64,000 nt of DNA, from the NCBI RefSeq assembly GCF_963378075.1, contig NZ_OY726394.1, positions 2,418,001 to 2,482,000 of the forward strand. The letters are read 5' to 3'. Below, piece after piece: positions 18,275 through 26,238 of this stretch (positions are counted from its first letter, which is position 1; every line of letters starts with the position of its first letter). Origin of the DNA: Mycolicibacter sp. MU0083. Its GTDB lineage: Bacteria > Actinomycetota > Actinomycetes > Mycobacteriales > Mycobacteriaceae. The notes under the pieces were generated by a model that did no database searches, was not told the origin of the DNA, and saw nothing but the letters and a program-made list of their open reading frames with translations. The position numbers and the translations under genes are program-made.

Positions 18275-18298
18275 TTTACACAAGGAATTTTGTAGAAA
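18275..18298. promoter_or_regulatory. Imperfect palindrome before the ferredoxin operon
   Basis: Reads as arms TTTACACAA and TTGTAGAAA around a 6-nt centre (GGAATT); the inner ACAA/TTGT pairs are exact and two outer positions mismatch. It ends 10 nt before the ATG. It is the best candidate for the operator of the operon's own regulator. Confidence 0.45.
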
Positions 18299-18480
18299 CT
18301 AGAAGGGCGGACCCAAATTTCGGACGTCCCGCCGGACCCCGATCCGGTCGCGGCTCGATCGATTGATTTACCTGCCGCCCTTGATGATTCAGCACATCCA
18401 TGACCGGGGGAATTCGGCCTGCCCGGGTGCCGGATGTCGCCGACCCGCTGCCGCGCTACGGGGCGGCCGAGTAGAAACGA

Positions 18481-19281
18481 ATGATGCCCGACAACTCCCG
18501 CTACCGCGATTTTCCATCCCTGCGCCTCGAGGCCGCCGGCGACGGGGTGCTGACCCTGATACTCGACGCTCCCGGACTCAATTCGGTGGGGCCGCAGATG
18601 CACCGCGACCTCGCCGACGTGTGGCCGGTGATCGACCGCGACGACTCGGTCCGCGCGGTGGTGGTGCGCGGCGAGGGCAGGGCGTTCTCGGCGGGCGGCA
18701 GCTTCGAGCTGATCGAGAAGATCGTCGGCGACCACGCCGGACGCATGCAGGTGCTGCGCGAGGCCCGTGACCTGGTGCTGAACCTGATCAACTTCTCCAA
18801 ACCGGTGATCTCGGCGATCAGTGGACCCGCGGTGGGCGCGGGCCTGGTGGTGGCCCTGCTGTCCGACATCTCGGTGGCCGGGCGCACCGCCCGGCTGATC
18901 GACGGCCACACCAAGCTCGGGGTCGCCGCCGGTGATCACGCGGCGATCTGCTGGCCGCTGCTGGTCGGCATGGCCAAGGCCAAGTACTACCTGCTGACCT
19001 GCGAAACGCTGGACGGCGAGGAGGCCGAACGCATCGGTTTGGTGTCCAAGTGCGTCGACGACGACCAGGTGCTGGCCACCGCCACCGAAATCGCCGAGAA
19101 TCTGGCGCACGGGGCCCAGGATGCGATCCGCTTCACCAAGCACAGCCTCAACCACTGGTATCGGCAGTTCGCGCCGGCGTTCGAGACCTCGTTGGGCCTG
19201 GAATTCCTGGGCTTCTCCGGCCCGGACGTGACCGAGGGACTGGCCGCCATCAAGGAGAAGCGCACGCCGCGCTTCGGCTGA
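18481..19281 (+). CDS. Enoyl-CoA hydratase/isomerase family protein
   Basis: 266 residues, crotonase fold. The oxyanion-hole segments are [15 protein letters not shown] and [16 protein letters not shown]. The usual catalytic glutamates of enoyl hydratases (second one near [14 protein letters not shown]) are not obvious: aspartate and histidine occupy that stretch, so it may be an isomerase, hydrolase or other crotonase enzyme. Starts at tandem ATGs with a weak ribosome-binding site. Converges on the acyl-CoA synthetase gene with 14 bp between stops. Confidence 0.85.
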   Translation: MMPDNSRYRDFPSLRLEAAGDGVLTLILDAPGLNSVGPQMHRDLADVWPVIDRDDSVRAVVVRGEGRAFSAGGSFELIEKIVGDHAGRMQVLREARDLVLNLINFSKPVISAISGPAVGAGLVVALLSDISVAGRTARLIDGHTKLGVAAGDHAAICWPLLVGMAKAKYYLLTCETLDGEEAERIGLVSKCVDDDQVLATATEIAENLAHGAQDAIRFTKHSLNHWYRQFAPAFETSLGLEFLGFSGPDVTEGLAAIKEKRTPRFG

Positions 19282-19295
19282 GCCGGCCGGTCCCG

Positions 19296-20960
19296 CTAGG
19301 CCTGTTGGGCGGCGACCGCCTGCGCCTTGGCCCACCGATAGTCGGCCTTGCCCGACGGCGAGCGCTGTACCTGCGGGCAGAACACCACGTCTTTGGGCAA
19401 CTTGTAACGCGCGATGTGATGCGCCGCTTCGGCGACGATGTCGGCGGAGTCCGCCTGCGCGCCCTCGGCGAGCTGCACGACCGCGACGACCTCGTTGCCC
19501 CACCGCTCGCTGGGCCGGCCCACCACCACCACGTCGTAGACGGCGGGGTGCTGGGCGATCGCGGCCTCGACCTCCTCGGCGAAGATCTTCTCACCGCCGG
19601 AGTTGATCGTCACCGAGTCGCGACCGAGCAGCTCGATGCCGCCGTCGGCGTCCCAGCGGGCCCGATCCCCCGGGACCGAATGCCGGACGCCCTCGATGAC
19701 CGGGAACGTGCGAGCCGACTTCTCCGGATCCCCGAGATAACCCAGCGGGACGTAGCCCTGCTGCGCCAGCCAGCCGATCTCGTCGTCGCCGGGGGTGAGG
19801 ATGCGCGACATGTCCTCGCTGACCACCACCGCGCCGGGGTTCGGTGTGAACCGACCGGTGGAGGGCTGGTCTTTGCTGGTGGTCTGCCCCATCTGCGCGC
19901 CGGTCTCCGAGGACCCGCCGGCGTCGAGGATCGACAGCTGCGGCAGCAGGTCCAAGATCCGCTGTTTGACGGGCACGGTCAGCGCGGCACCGCCACTGGC
20001 CAGGACGAACAGGCCCGACAGGTCTTCAGCCAGCTCGGGGCCACCGGCCTCCAGGGCGTCGGCCAACGGCCGGGCGAAGGCGTCGCCGACGATCGACAAC
20101 GAGATGACCCGCTCTTTTGCGGCCAACTCCCAGGTCGCCACCGGATCGAATCGGTCGGTGGCCGTCGACATGACGAACGGTCGGCCGCCGAGCAGCGTGA
20201 TGAACGCGGCCCATTGGGCGGCGCCGTGCATCAGCGGTGCCACCGTCATCGAACCGGCGCCTCCCGCGCGCGCCCGGTCGACGATCTCGGCCATGTCGGT
20301 GGGTACCGCGCCGGTACCGAACGCCCGACCGCCCATCGCGTTGATATAGATGTCGTGCTGGCGCCACATCACGCCCTTGGGCATGCCGGTGGTGCCGCCG
20401 GTGTAGAGCAGATACAGGTCATCCGGGGACAGCGCCAGATCCAGCGGCTCGGCGGAGGTGGTGGCCAGCAGTTCCTCGTAGCGCACCGCACCGGGCAGCG
20501 GCGGATGCCCGGAGTCGTCGTCGACGTGGATCAGCATCGGCTCGGCTAACCGGTCGCCGGCCTGCTGCAGCGCCTCGGCCAGGGTGGGGGCATACCGGGC
20601 GTGGTACATGATCGCTTCGGCGGCGGCGTTGGTCAGCAGGTAGACCAGTTCGTCGGCGACGTAGCGGTAGTTGACGTTGAACGGGGCGACCCGGGCGTTG
20701 TAGGCGCCGAGCATGCCCTCGAGGTATTCGTTGCCGTTTGCCAGGTACAGCGCCAGATGACTTTGCCCGGATTCGTCGGGAGCCAGCTCGCCGCGTTCTC
20801 GCCGGACACCCAGACCGTGCTCGTGCAGGGCCCGCGCCAGCCGCTGTGACCGACCCTGCACCTGGCCGAAACTGAGACGTCGGTCACCGAAGACGATGCA
20901 ATCCCGGTCCGGGACGGCCTCCGCGACTGCCGAGAACACTCGGGCGAGGTTGAATTCCAC
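19296..20960 (-). CDS. Acyl-CoA synthetase (FadD type)
   Basis: 554 residues of the ANL superfamily, activating a carboxylic acid with ATP and CoA. AMP-binding P-loop [14 protein letters not shown], core motif near [12 protein letters not shown], and the C-terminal lysine motif [11 protein letters not shown]. Closest in feel to mycobacterial FadD19/FadD2 types, which handle sterol side chains or medium-chain acids; substrate unknown. The start was set at the GTG after AGGAGCGACA, 12 codons downstream of the first possible one. Confidence 0.9.
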   Translation of the reverse strand: MEFNLARVFSAVAEAVPDRDCIVFGDRRLSFGQVQGRSQRLARALHEHGLGVRRERGELAPDESGQSHLALYLANGNEYLEGMLGAYNARVAPFNVNYRYVADELVYLLTNAAAEAIMYHARYAPTLAEALQQAGDRLAEPMLIHVDDDSGHPPLPGAVRYEELLATTSAEPLDLALSPDDLYLLYTGGTTGMPKGVMWRQHDIYINAMGGRAFGTGAVPTDMAEIVDRARAGGAGSMTVAPLMHGAAQWAAFITLLGGRPFVMSTATDRFDPVATWELAAKERVISLSIVGDAFARPLADALEAGGPELAEDLSGLFVLASGGAALTVPVKQRILDLLPQLSILDAGGSSETGAQMGQTTSKDQPSTGRFTPNPGAVVVSEDMSRILTPGDDEIGWLAQQGYVPLGYLGDPEKSARTFPVIEGVRHSVPGDRARWDADGGIELLGRDSVTINSGGEKIFAEEVEAAIAQHPAVYDVVVVGRPSERWGNEVVAVVQLAEGAQADSADIVAEAAHHIARYKLPKDVVFCPQVQRSPSGKADYRWAKAQAVAAQQA

Positions 20961-21084
20961 TGTCGCTCCTGGTCTTCGCTCACTGGCACCGGGCATGCAT
21001 CCGGGTAACGCTACTAGGTGACGCTTATTGCGACGCCGGCGGTCTCAACGGGCTTTTCCGCTGCGCGTCAGGCATGCTTGGCCC

Positions 21085-21735
21085 ATGTCGGTGGATGTCC
21101 TGCTGCACTCGATCCCGCCCGTTTTGGTGTACCTACTCGTCGGTGGGGTGATCGGCTTGGAGAGCCTCGGCATCCCTTTGCCCGGCGAGCTCATGTTGGT
21201 CGGTGCCGCATTGCTGTCGTCGCGGCACGAGTTGGCGGTCGACCCCGCCGGAGTCGCGCTGGCGGCGATCATCGGAGCGATCATCGGTGACTCGATCGGC
21301 TACTCGATCGGTCGGCGCTTCGGTATGCCGCTGTTCGACCGTCTCGGTCGCCGATTCCCCAACCACTTCGGGCCCGGCCACATCGCGTTCGCCGAACGGT
21401 CCTTCGGCCGCTGGGGAACCAGCGCGGTGTTCTTCGGTCGGTTTATCGCCCTGCTGCGCATCCTGGCCGGCCCGCTGGCGGGTGCGTTGAAGATGCCCTA
21501 CCGGCATTTCCTGGCCGCCAACGTGCTCGGTGCCATCTGCTGGGCCGGCGGCACCACCGCCCTGGTGTACTACGCCGGGGTCGCCGCCGAACACTGGCTG
21601 TCCCGATTCTCCTGGGTGGCGATGCTGATCGCGGTGTTGGGCGGGTTGGTCGCCACCATCGCGCTGCGGGGCCGGATCGGGGCGCAGATCGCCGAGATGA
21701 ACGCGCGGTATCAGGAGCCCGACCCGGTCGAATAG
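21085..21735 (+). CDS. DedA family (SNARE-associated/VTT) membrane protein
   Basis: 216 residues with about five membrane segments. Family landmarks: ESLGIPLPGELMLVGAALL near the N-terminus (re-entrant loop with the conserved E), GDSIGYSIGRRFG, and FFGRFIALLRILAGPLAG with the conserved R. DedA proteins are lipid scramblases or proton-coupled transporters important for membrane homeostasis and, in some species, recycling of undecaprenyl phosphate. The exact substrate here is unknown. Confidence 0.9.
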   Translation: MSVDVLLHSIPPVLVYLLVGGVIGLESLGIPLPGELMLVGAALLSSRHELAVDPAGVALAAIIGAIIGDSIGYSIGRRFGMPLFDRLGRRFPNHFGPGHIAFAERSFGRWGTSAVFFGRFIALLRILAGPLAGALKMPYRHFLAANVLGAICWAGGTTALVYYAGVAAEHWLSRFSWVAMLIAVLGGLVATIALRGRIGAQIAEMNARYQEPDPVE

Positions 21736-21831
21736 CACCGCGATTGGGGGTTGTCCCCGCTCCCGCACCGGAGGATGGTGGAGGGACCGGCGGCGCTGCC
21801 GGGGCGTCGCCCCGATCTCTCGGAGGCTCGC

Positions 21832-22452
21832 ATGTTCGCGCGCGCAACCACCATTCATGCCCATCCCTCTTTCCTCGATGTGGGCATCGTCCACGTCCGC
21901 GACCGGGTGATGCCGACGTTGGCCGAGCAGGACGGCTGCGCGGGAATGTCCATGCTCGTCGACCGCGATGCCGGTCGGTGCATCGTCACGTCGTCGTGGC
22001 TCGACGAGGACACCCTGCGGGCCAGCGAGACCGAGGCGCAGCGGATGTGTGACCGCGTGGCCGAGATCTTCCATGCCACCACCGAGATCACCCGCTGGGA
22101 GATCGCCGCGGTGCATCGCGATCACCGCTCCAGGCGGCACGCCGGCGTACGCGTCACCTGGTTACGCACTCGTCCGGACGGACTGGAACGGCTGATCGAC
22201 ACCTACAAACTCGCCCTGATGCCCGAATTGGAAGACCTGGGCGGCTTCTGCAGCAGCACCCTGTTGGCCGATCGGCATTCGGGTCGCGCGGTGTCCTCGA
22301 TCAGTTTCGACGACCGGGCGGCCTTGGTGGCCGGCCGCGGCGCCGACCAGGCCATCTGGGCCCGGGCGGTCAACGAGGCCGGCGCCGAGATCCTGGAGGT
22401 CGCCGAGTTCGACCTGGTGATCGCGAACCTGAATGCCCCCGAGATGGCGTAG
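21832..22452 (+). CDS. Tandem dimeric alpha/beta-barrel (ABM-like) protein
   Basis: 206 residues, hypothetical. Two similar halves, 1-95 and 115-206, each give the pattern strand-helix-strand with a bulky helix (HVRDRVMPTLAEQDGC and YKLALMPELEDLGGF) followed by LVDRDAGRCIVTSSW or LADRHSGRAVSSISF; this is typical of antibiotic-biosynthesis-monooxygenase-like folds. CGGAGG lies 6 nt before the ATG. No catalytic role can be assigned. Confidence 0.75.
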   Translation: MFARATTIHAHPSFLDVGIVHVRDRVMPTLAEQDGCAGMSMLVDRDAGRCIVTSSWLDEDTLRASETEAQRMCDRVAEIFHATTEITRWEIAAVHRDHRSRRHAGVRVTWLRTRPDGLERLIDTYKLALMPELEDLGGFCSSTLLADRHSGRAVSSISFDDRAALVAGRGADQAIWARAVNEAGAEILEVAEFDLVIANLNAPEMA

Positions 22453-22568
22453 GCCCCGCCGACAGCCCCCGACGGGCGCTCCCCGACGGCCGGAGCGCTC
22501 GCCGTGCCGATCGCCGCCGGCGTGGCTAGGCTCGGGCCCAGACCGCTCACAGTTAGGGACTGCCTGCG

Positions 22569-23456
22569 ATGACGAGCCACGATCCGGCGCGCTCGAGTCA
22601 CTCCACTGGCTATCCGAAGGCCCGCCGAATCCGCTTCCGATTCGACCGCGGCGTCGACGACGGCGACGGATACGGCAGGTATTTCGCCGACGGCGACATG
22701 GTGCTCAGTCATTTTCTCGCCGGCCTGTCCGGCGGCTTCCCGGCCGGTGAGGAATCCTTCATCCGGTCGGTACGCCGAATGTCCGACCGAACGGTCGATC
22801 CGGCGCTGAAGTCGCGGGTGGCCGGGTTCATCGGCCAGGAGTCCACCCACGGCCAAGAACACCGCCGCCTCAACGAGCTGCTGGCCGGCGAGGGCTATCC
22901 GATTCGCTGGCAGGATTCCAAGGCGGTGCACCGCTGGAGAATTCGTGTCGAGAACCGCACTCCGGCCCTCGTGCACCTGGCTCAGACCGCCGCGTTGGAG
23001 CATTACACCGCGATCTTGGCCGAACGCATCCTGTCCAGCCGCGAAATCCAGGCCATTCCGGGCAGCCCCGAGGTGTGGAACCTGCTGAATTGGCATGCGG
23101 TCGAAGAACTCGAGCATAAATCGGTGGCGCTCGACCTCTATCGCGCCGCCGGCGGTTCCGAGGCGATCCGGATCATCGCGATGGCGGTGTTGATCGCCGC
23201 AACCGTTCCGCTCGTCGCCCTCGGACTGGCCGTGTCGCTAGCGAAAGACCCGGTTGCACGCCGTCGTCCACGCCAGGTGCTGCGCGGTATCACTGCGCTG
23301 TATCGCGGCCCGTTCTTCCGGGGATTCCTGCGCGACGCCGCGATATACCTGCGCCCGGAATTTCACCCCGATGACGTGAATACCGTTGACTTGCTTGATT
23401 ATTGGCGTTCGAAACTGTTCGGTCCCGACGGGGACCTCAAGGACCACCTGCGCTGA
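22569..23456 (+). CDS. Predicted metal-dependent hydrolase (PF10118 type)
   Basis: 295 residues, mostly helical. Glutamate and histidine clusters QESTHGQEH, AALEHYTA and HAVEELEHKS are spaced like the di-metal ligands of ferritin-like enzymes, as in the PF10118 family of predicted metal-dependent hydrolases. One hydrophobic segment (IIAMAVLIAATVPLVALGLA) may anchor the C-terminal part to the membrane. Real substrate unknown. TTAGGGACTG precedes the ATG. Confidence 0.75.
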   Translation: MTSHDPARSSHSTGYPKARRIRFRFDRGVDDGDGYGRYFADGDMVLSHFLAGLSGGFPAGEESFIRSVRRMSDRTVDPALKSRVAGFIGQESTHGQEHRRLNELLAGEGYPIRWQDSKAVHRWRIRVENRTPALVHLAQTAALEHYTAILAERILSSREIQAIPGSPEVWNLLNWHAVEELEHKSVALDLYRAAGGSEAIRIIAMAVLIAATVPLVALGLAVSLAKDPVARRRPRQVLRGITALYRGPFFRGFLRDAAIYLRPEFHPDDVNTVDLLDYWRSKLFGPDGDLKDHLR

Positions 23457-23832
23457 CCGAAATCCTGATCGAGCCCCACCCTCAGGCTACGACACACACC
23501 CATAACGCTAGTGAATATCCAACTGGCCGTTAGGAATTCATCGATACAGACCGCCACTCGAGAGCATTGACCCGTCTATATTTGTTGCTGGATAACGATT
23601 TACGCAATCAATGGGCCACCGGCATCCCGCGCCACACGACCGTCGCGCACCGCCGAGTCGGCCATCCGACCGGACTCCCCCCGGCACACCCGACGCCGGT
23701 GCGCCCGACGCCGGCGCAGCCCCGCGCGATGCGCGCCCGCCGAGAAGATCCCGCGGCGATCCCGCCCGGCGATCTCCGACACCACCATCGCCGGACCGCG
23801 CCGGCCGGGCCCGCGCAGCATGCCCGAAAACG
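23457..23832. other. Gene-free stretch next to the tRNA cluster
   Basis: About 375 bp without a supportable gene. The first 160 bp are AT-rich compared with the rest of the window (for example TATATTTGTTGCTGGATAAC), then composition returns to high GC with proline/arginine-type low complexity. The change in composition beside tRNA genes could mark a scar of an old insertion; no integrase or repeat boundary is seen. Confidence 0.5.
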
Positions 23833-23861
23833 AAAAAAGCCACCTGTCACCAGGTGGCTTT
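23833..23861 (-). terminator. Rho-independent terminator after tRNA-Val
   Basis: On the minus strand GCCACCTG, a 4-nt loop, CAGGTGGC, then TTTTTT. With flanking A/T pairing the stem reaches 11 bp. It lies 5 nt beyond the 3' end of the tRNA and is the only classic hairpin-plus-U-tract terminator noticed in the window. Confidence 0.9.
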
Positions 23862-23865
23862 CTTG

Positions 23866-23937
23866 TGGTCCCGGCTGGGATCGAACCAGCGACCTTCCGC
23901 GTGTGAGGCGGACGCTCTCCCCCTGAGCTACGAGACC
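23866..23937 (-). tRNA. tRNA-Val (anticodon CAC)
   Basis: 72-nt cloverleaf: acceptor GGTCTCG/CGGGACC, D arm GCTC-AGGGGGA-GAGC, anticodon stem TCCGC with loop CTCACAC and GCGGA, T arm GCTGG-TTCGATC-CCAGC, discriminator A. The 3' CCA is not encoded. Transcribed away from the three other tRNAs. Confidence 0.96.
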
Positions 23938-24097
23938 GGAGATGAACGAGGACGAACACTAGCACGCCGAAGCCCCGAAGCCTCAACGCGCAGGGCACTT
24001 TCCCGCGACTCGCCGCTCTGACGTGCAGAGTTGTGTTGTCTGACATCAGTGGGCTAATGTTCCGTTTCGCAACGAGCGACGATCTCGCTCGTAGCAC

Positions 24098-24170
24098 GCG
24101 GATGTAGCGCAGTTGGTAGCGCATCACCTTGCCAAGGTGAGGGTCGCGGGTTCGAATCCCGTCATCCGCT
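24098..24170 (+). tRNA. tRNA-Gly (anticodon GCC)
   Basis: 73-nt cloverleaf: acceptor GCGGATG/CATCCGC, D stem GCGC/GCGC, anticodon stem TCACC with loop TTGCCAA and GGTGA, T arm GCGGG-TTCGAAT-CCCGT. CCA not encoded. First of three co-oriented tRNAs. Confidence 0.97.
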
Positions 24171-24200
24171 CGAGGGTGTCAAGTGGCATCAACCCCTTGC

Positions 24201-24271
24201 GGTGGAGTGGCCGAGTGGTGAGGCAACGGCCTGCAAAGCCGTGCACACGGGTTCGATTCCCGTCTCCACCT
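24201..24271 (+). tRNA. tRNA-Cys (anticodon GCA)
   Basis: 71-nt cloverleaf: acceptor GGTGGAG/CTCCACC, anticodon stem ACGGC with loop CTGCAAA and GCCGT, short T stem CGGG/CCCG, discriminator U as expected for Cys. CCA not encoded. Confidence 0.96.
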
Positions 24272-24288
24272 CCGTCCCAAGGCTCTAA

Positions 24289-24363
24289 GCGCGGTTAGCT
24301 CAGCGGGAGAGCGCTTCCCTGACACGGAAGAGGTCGCTGGTTCAATCCCAGTACCGCGCACCA
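24289..24363 (+). tRNA. tRNA-Val (anticodon GAC)
   Basis: Cloverleaf with acceptor GCGCGGT/ACCGCGC, D arm GCTC-AGCGGGA-GAGC, anticodon stem CTTCC with loop CTGACAC and GGAAG, T arm GCTGG-TTCAATC-CCAGT, discriminator A. Unlike its neighbours, CCA follows in the genome (included). A 6-bp hairpin GGCTCT-ACTT-AGAGCC lies 18 nt downstream. In M. tuberculosis a tRNA-Val in this region is used as the phiRv2 insertion site; no prophage is present here. Confidence 0.97.
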
Positions 24364-24555
24364 CGATCGAAGCAGGTCGGAGGCTCTACTTAGAGCCACT
24401 AACCATAAGTCGTGCGCTAGGCATGCACAGGCGGTCGGCACCGGCCGCGCAGACTTCCCCGCACCCGGAGAGTTCCCCGCGATCCCGGATCAGGTGTCCG
24501 ACCCCCCGGCTACGGTGCGCACCATGAACACCGATCACCCCAGCGGTAACTCCCG

Positions 24556-24837
24556 ATGACCGGCCTGCGACGGCGACGCCGTGTCCGCCACGCGATCATC
24601 TGGGCGGCGGTCGCCACCGGCATCCTGGGTAGCCACGGCACCGCCGGTGCCGTTCCCCACCCTCCGCCACGGACCCCGGCACTCGTGGACCGGGGCGATG
24701 ACTGCGGGCCGTGGGTGTCCCCGAACATCGGCAACCCGTTGGGTGTGCTGGTCGGCGAAGCTGTGCACCGGGCGGTCTGCGACGCGGTCCGGCAGCAGCC
24801 GCCGGAACCGCCGGCCGGGCGGGAAGACGCACCGTGA
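24556..24837 (+). CDS. Small exported hypothetical protein
   Basis: 93 residues. An Arg-rich N-terminus (GLRRRRRVRHA) and hydrophobic core (IIWAAVATGILGSHG) end in AGA-VP, a plausible signal peptidase site; the mature part has two cysteines (C50-region DDCGPW and AVCDAV) and a Pro-rich tail. Codon third positions are strongly GC-biased, which supports coding. The ATG overlaps the stop of an 11-codon frame beginning at 24524, and the stop overlaps the next gene (GTGA). Family not recognised. Confidence 0.6.
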   Translation: MTGLRRRRRVRHAIIWAAVATGILGSHGTAGAVPHPPPRTPALVDRGDDCGPWVSPNIGNPLGVLVGEAVHRAVCDAVRQQPPEPPAGREDAP

Positions 24838-25118
24838 CACCGCGGGCCGCCGCCATCAAGCAGGCGATGATCGACGGACGGAACGCCTATGTCGGTGCCG
24901 TGAATCCTTATGCCGGAGAGGATTACACGCTGGCGCGCGCCTGGCGGCTCGGTTATCGGTCGATGCTCGAATCCGTCGTCGGCGCACCACTCAGCTGTTT
25001 CTCGACGCCGCCGGACTGCTGTTCGAGGGTGGTGATCACCGGCCGTCGCAGCGCGGCCGCACCGCGCTCCGAGCGGACGTTTCCGCGCGGGCCGCACTGC
25101 CGTCTCCGGCACGCCTGA
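24834..25118 (+). CDS. Small protein with ribosome-modulation-factor-like motif
   Basis: 94 residues. The N-terminal half (AIKQAMIDGRNAYVGAVNPY then LARAWRLGYRSML) has the G-x-x-A-x3-G-x2-NPY ... W-x2-GY spacing seen in RMF/CrpP-like small proteins, which dimerise or inactivate ribosomes at rest in other bacteria. The tail after about residue 53 looks unlike that family; a different frame over 24990-25130 has better coding character, so a frameshift near 24985 is possible. Coupled to the small exported protein by GTGA. Assignment is tentative. Confidence 0.45.
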   Translation: MTPRAAAIKQAMIDGRNAYVGAVNPYAGEDYTLARAWRLGYRSMLESVVGAPLSCFSTPPDCCSRVVITGRRSAAAPRSERTFPRGPHCRLRHA

Positions 25119-25159
25119 CACCCGGGCCGCGGTGGCGCCCGGGCGGCGGCGTTCCCCGG

Positions 25160-25423
25160 TTACCCCTTGTTCGCCTTCAGCACCATGCCCACCAACGCGG
25201 TGACGACGGTGCCCAGCACGCCCCCGCCCACCAGGCTGCCGGCGGCGTTCGCGAGGACGTCGGGGCCCAGGACACCACTGAGCAGCCCGCCACCGGCCAG
25301 ACCGCCCAGGCCGCCACTGATCAGGCTGCCCAGACCGCCAGGACTGGGAATCTTTGCCGACGCATCGGCACCCTTGCCCCCCAATGCTCCCCCGATAGCG
25401 CCTGCGATCAGCGATTCGAGCAT
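25160..25423 (-). CDS. Glycine-rich hydrophobic small protein
   Basis: 87 residues, MLESLIAGAIGGALGG followed by long Gly/Leu/Ala runs such as GGLGGLAGGGLLSGVLG. Composition resembles small membrane-inserting or pore-like proteins, but no family is recognised. AAAGGGGTG lies 5 nt before the ATG, and TTATAAC, a good -10, lies about 50 nt upstream, supporting a real gene. Confidence 0.6.
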   Translation of the reverse strand: MLESLIAGAIGGALGGKGADASAKIPSPGGLGSLISGGLGGLAGGGLLSGVLGPDVLANAAGSLVGGGVLGTVVTALVGMVLKANKG

Positions 25424-25613
25424 GTTGCACCCCTTTGCGAACGTGCACAGCCGCGTTAGCTGCACCTACGGTTCCGTTATAACGAAGATCACAATCGGCC
25501 ACCGGCGCATTCGGCCAGATCGCCGGCAAACACCGGCCGGAGCCGACCGGCAAGTGGGTGGGCGGCACAATCGTCAGCGATACACACGGGACAACCTGTG
25601 AAAGGTGAGCCGC

Positions 25614-26141
25614 ATGAATCGACCCGTCCTCGCTTTCGCCGCGACGGCATTGCTCGCCGCCGGCCCGGTTGCAGGATGTTCAGGCCAGGCCGAGTCGGCC
25701 GACGGGCAACCGCCCGCCGCCGCGCGACCGGTCGCCCACCCCGGTGACACCCTGACCCTGACGCGCGCCGACGGCAGCAACGTCGTCGTCACCCTGGACG
25801 GGGTCATCCGTCCCGCGACGCCCACTCGCAGCGGCGCCGAGCCCGACACGGGCTACCTCGCAACGAAGTTCACCATCACCGATCCCGGGCCGTCGGAGAT
25901 CGAGGGATCGGTCAACATCAACGTGTCGGTCATCGGCTCCGACGATCAGATCCACGCCGCGGACCTGAAGAACGTCGAGGAATGCACGAACTTCGACTCC
26001 GGGGTGTTCCACCTCGCCCCGGGCGAATCGGCCAGCGGTTGCGTGGTGTTCGCCCTGCCCCGCGGCGTCGATCCGGTGCGGGTCAAATATGTGCCGTCGG
26101 CCGGATTCGCCGATGACGCCGGGGAATGGACCATCGACTGA
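25614..26141 (+). CDS. Lipoprotein with DUF4352/MPT63-like beta-sandwich
   Basis: 175 residues. A signal peptide ends in the lipobox VAGC (Cys 22), so it is probably lipid-anchored on the outer face of the membrane. The mature part, after a Pro/Ala linker, has a beta-rich region with TLTLTRADGSNVVVTLDGVI and FTITDPGPSEIEGS, typical of DUF4352-type immunoglobulin-like folds, and two cysteines (EECTNF, SGCVVF) that can pair. The ATG is preferred over a GTG three codons earlier because AAAGGTGAG lies 6 nt upstream. Function unknown. Confidence 0.8.
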   Translation: MNRPVLAFAATALLAAGPVAGCSGQAESADGQPPAAARPVAHPGDTLTLTRADGSNVVVTLDGVIRPATPTRSGAEPDTGYLATKFTITDPGPSEIEGSVNINVSVIGSDDQIHAADLKNVEECTNFDSGVFHLAPGESASGCVVFALPRGVDPVRVKYVPSAGFADDAGEWTID

Positions 26142-26238
26142 TCGCCGGTCACCGGCCGGAATCGCCCCGCTCCCGGACGAAGGCTGCTGCACCGGTCAAC
26201 GCGATGTGCCATCATGCCCACAAGCAAACGAAGAGGAC

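Noticed and set aside
18265..18360. DosR box before fdxA
   Set aside because: CGGACGTCCCGCC is only a loose match to the DosR consensus and not palindromic in the right way.
17996..19503. Long minus-strand frame opposite the enoyl-CoA hydratase
   Set aside because: It runs through the ferredoxin gene end to end with the hydratase antisense; only the ferredoxin part has family character.
23457..25160. Prophage or integrative element at the tRNA cluster
   Set aside because: No integrase, phage structural gene or duplicated tRNA 3' end is visible.
24581..25459. Long plus-strand open frame across the small genes
   Set aside because: Most of it overlaps better-supported genes on both strands and the protein is low-complexity Arg/Pro; only the stretch near 24990-25130 looked coding and is reported as a possible frameshift.
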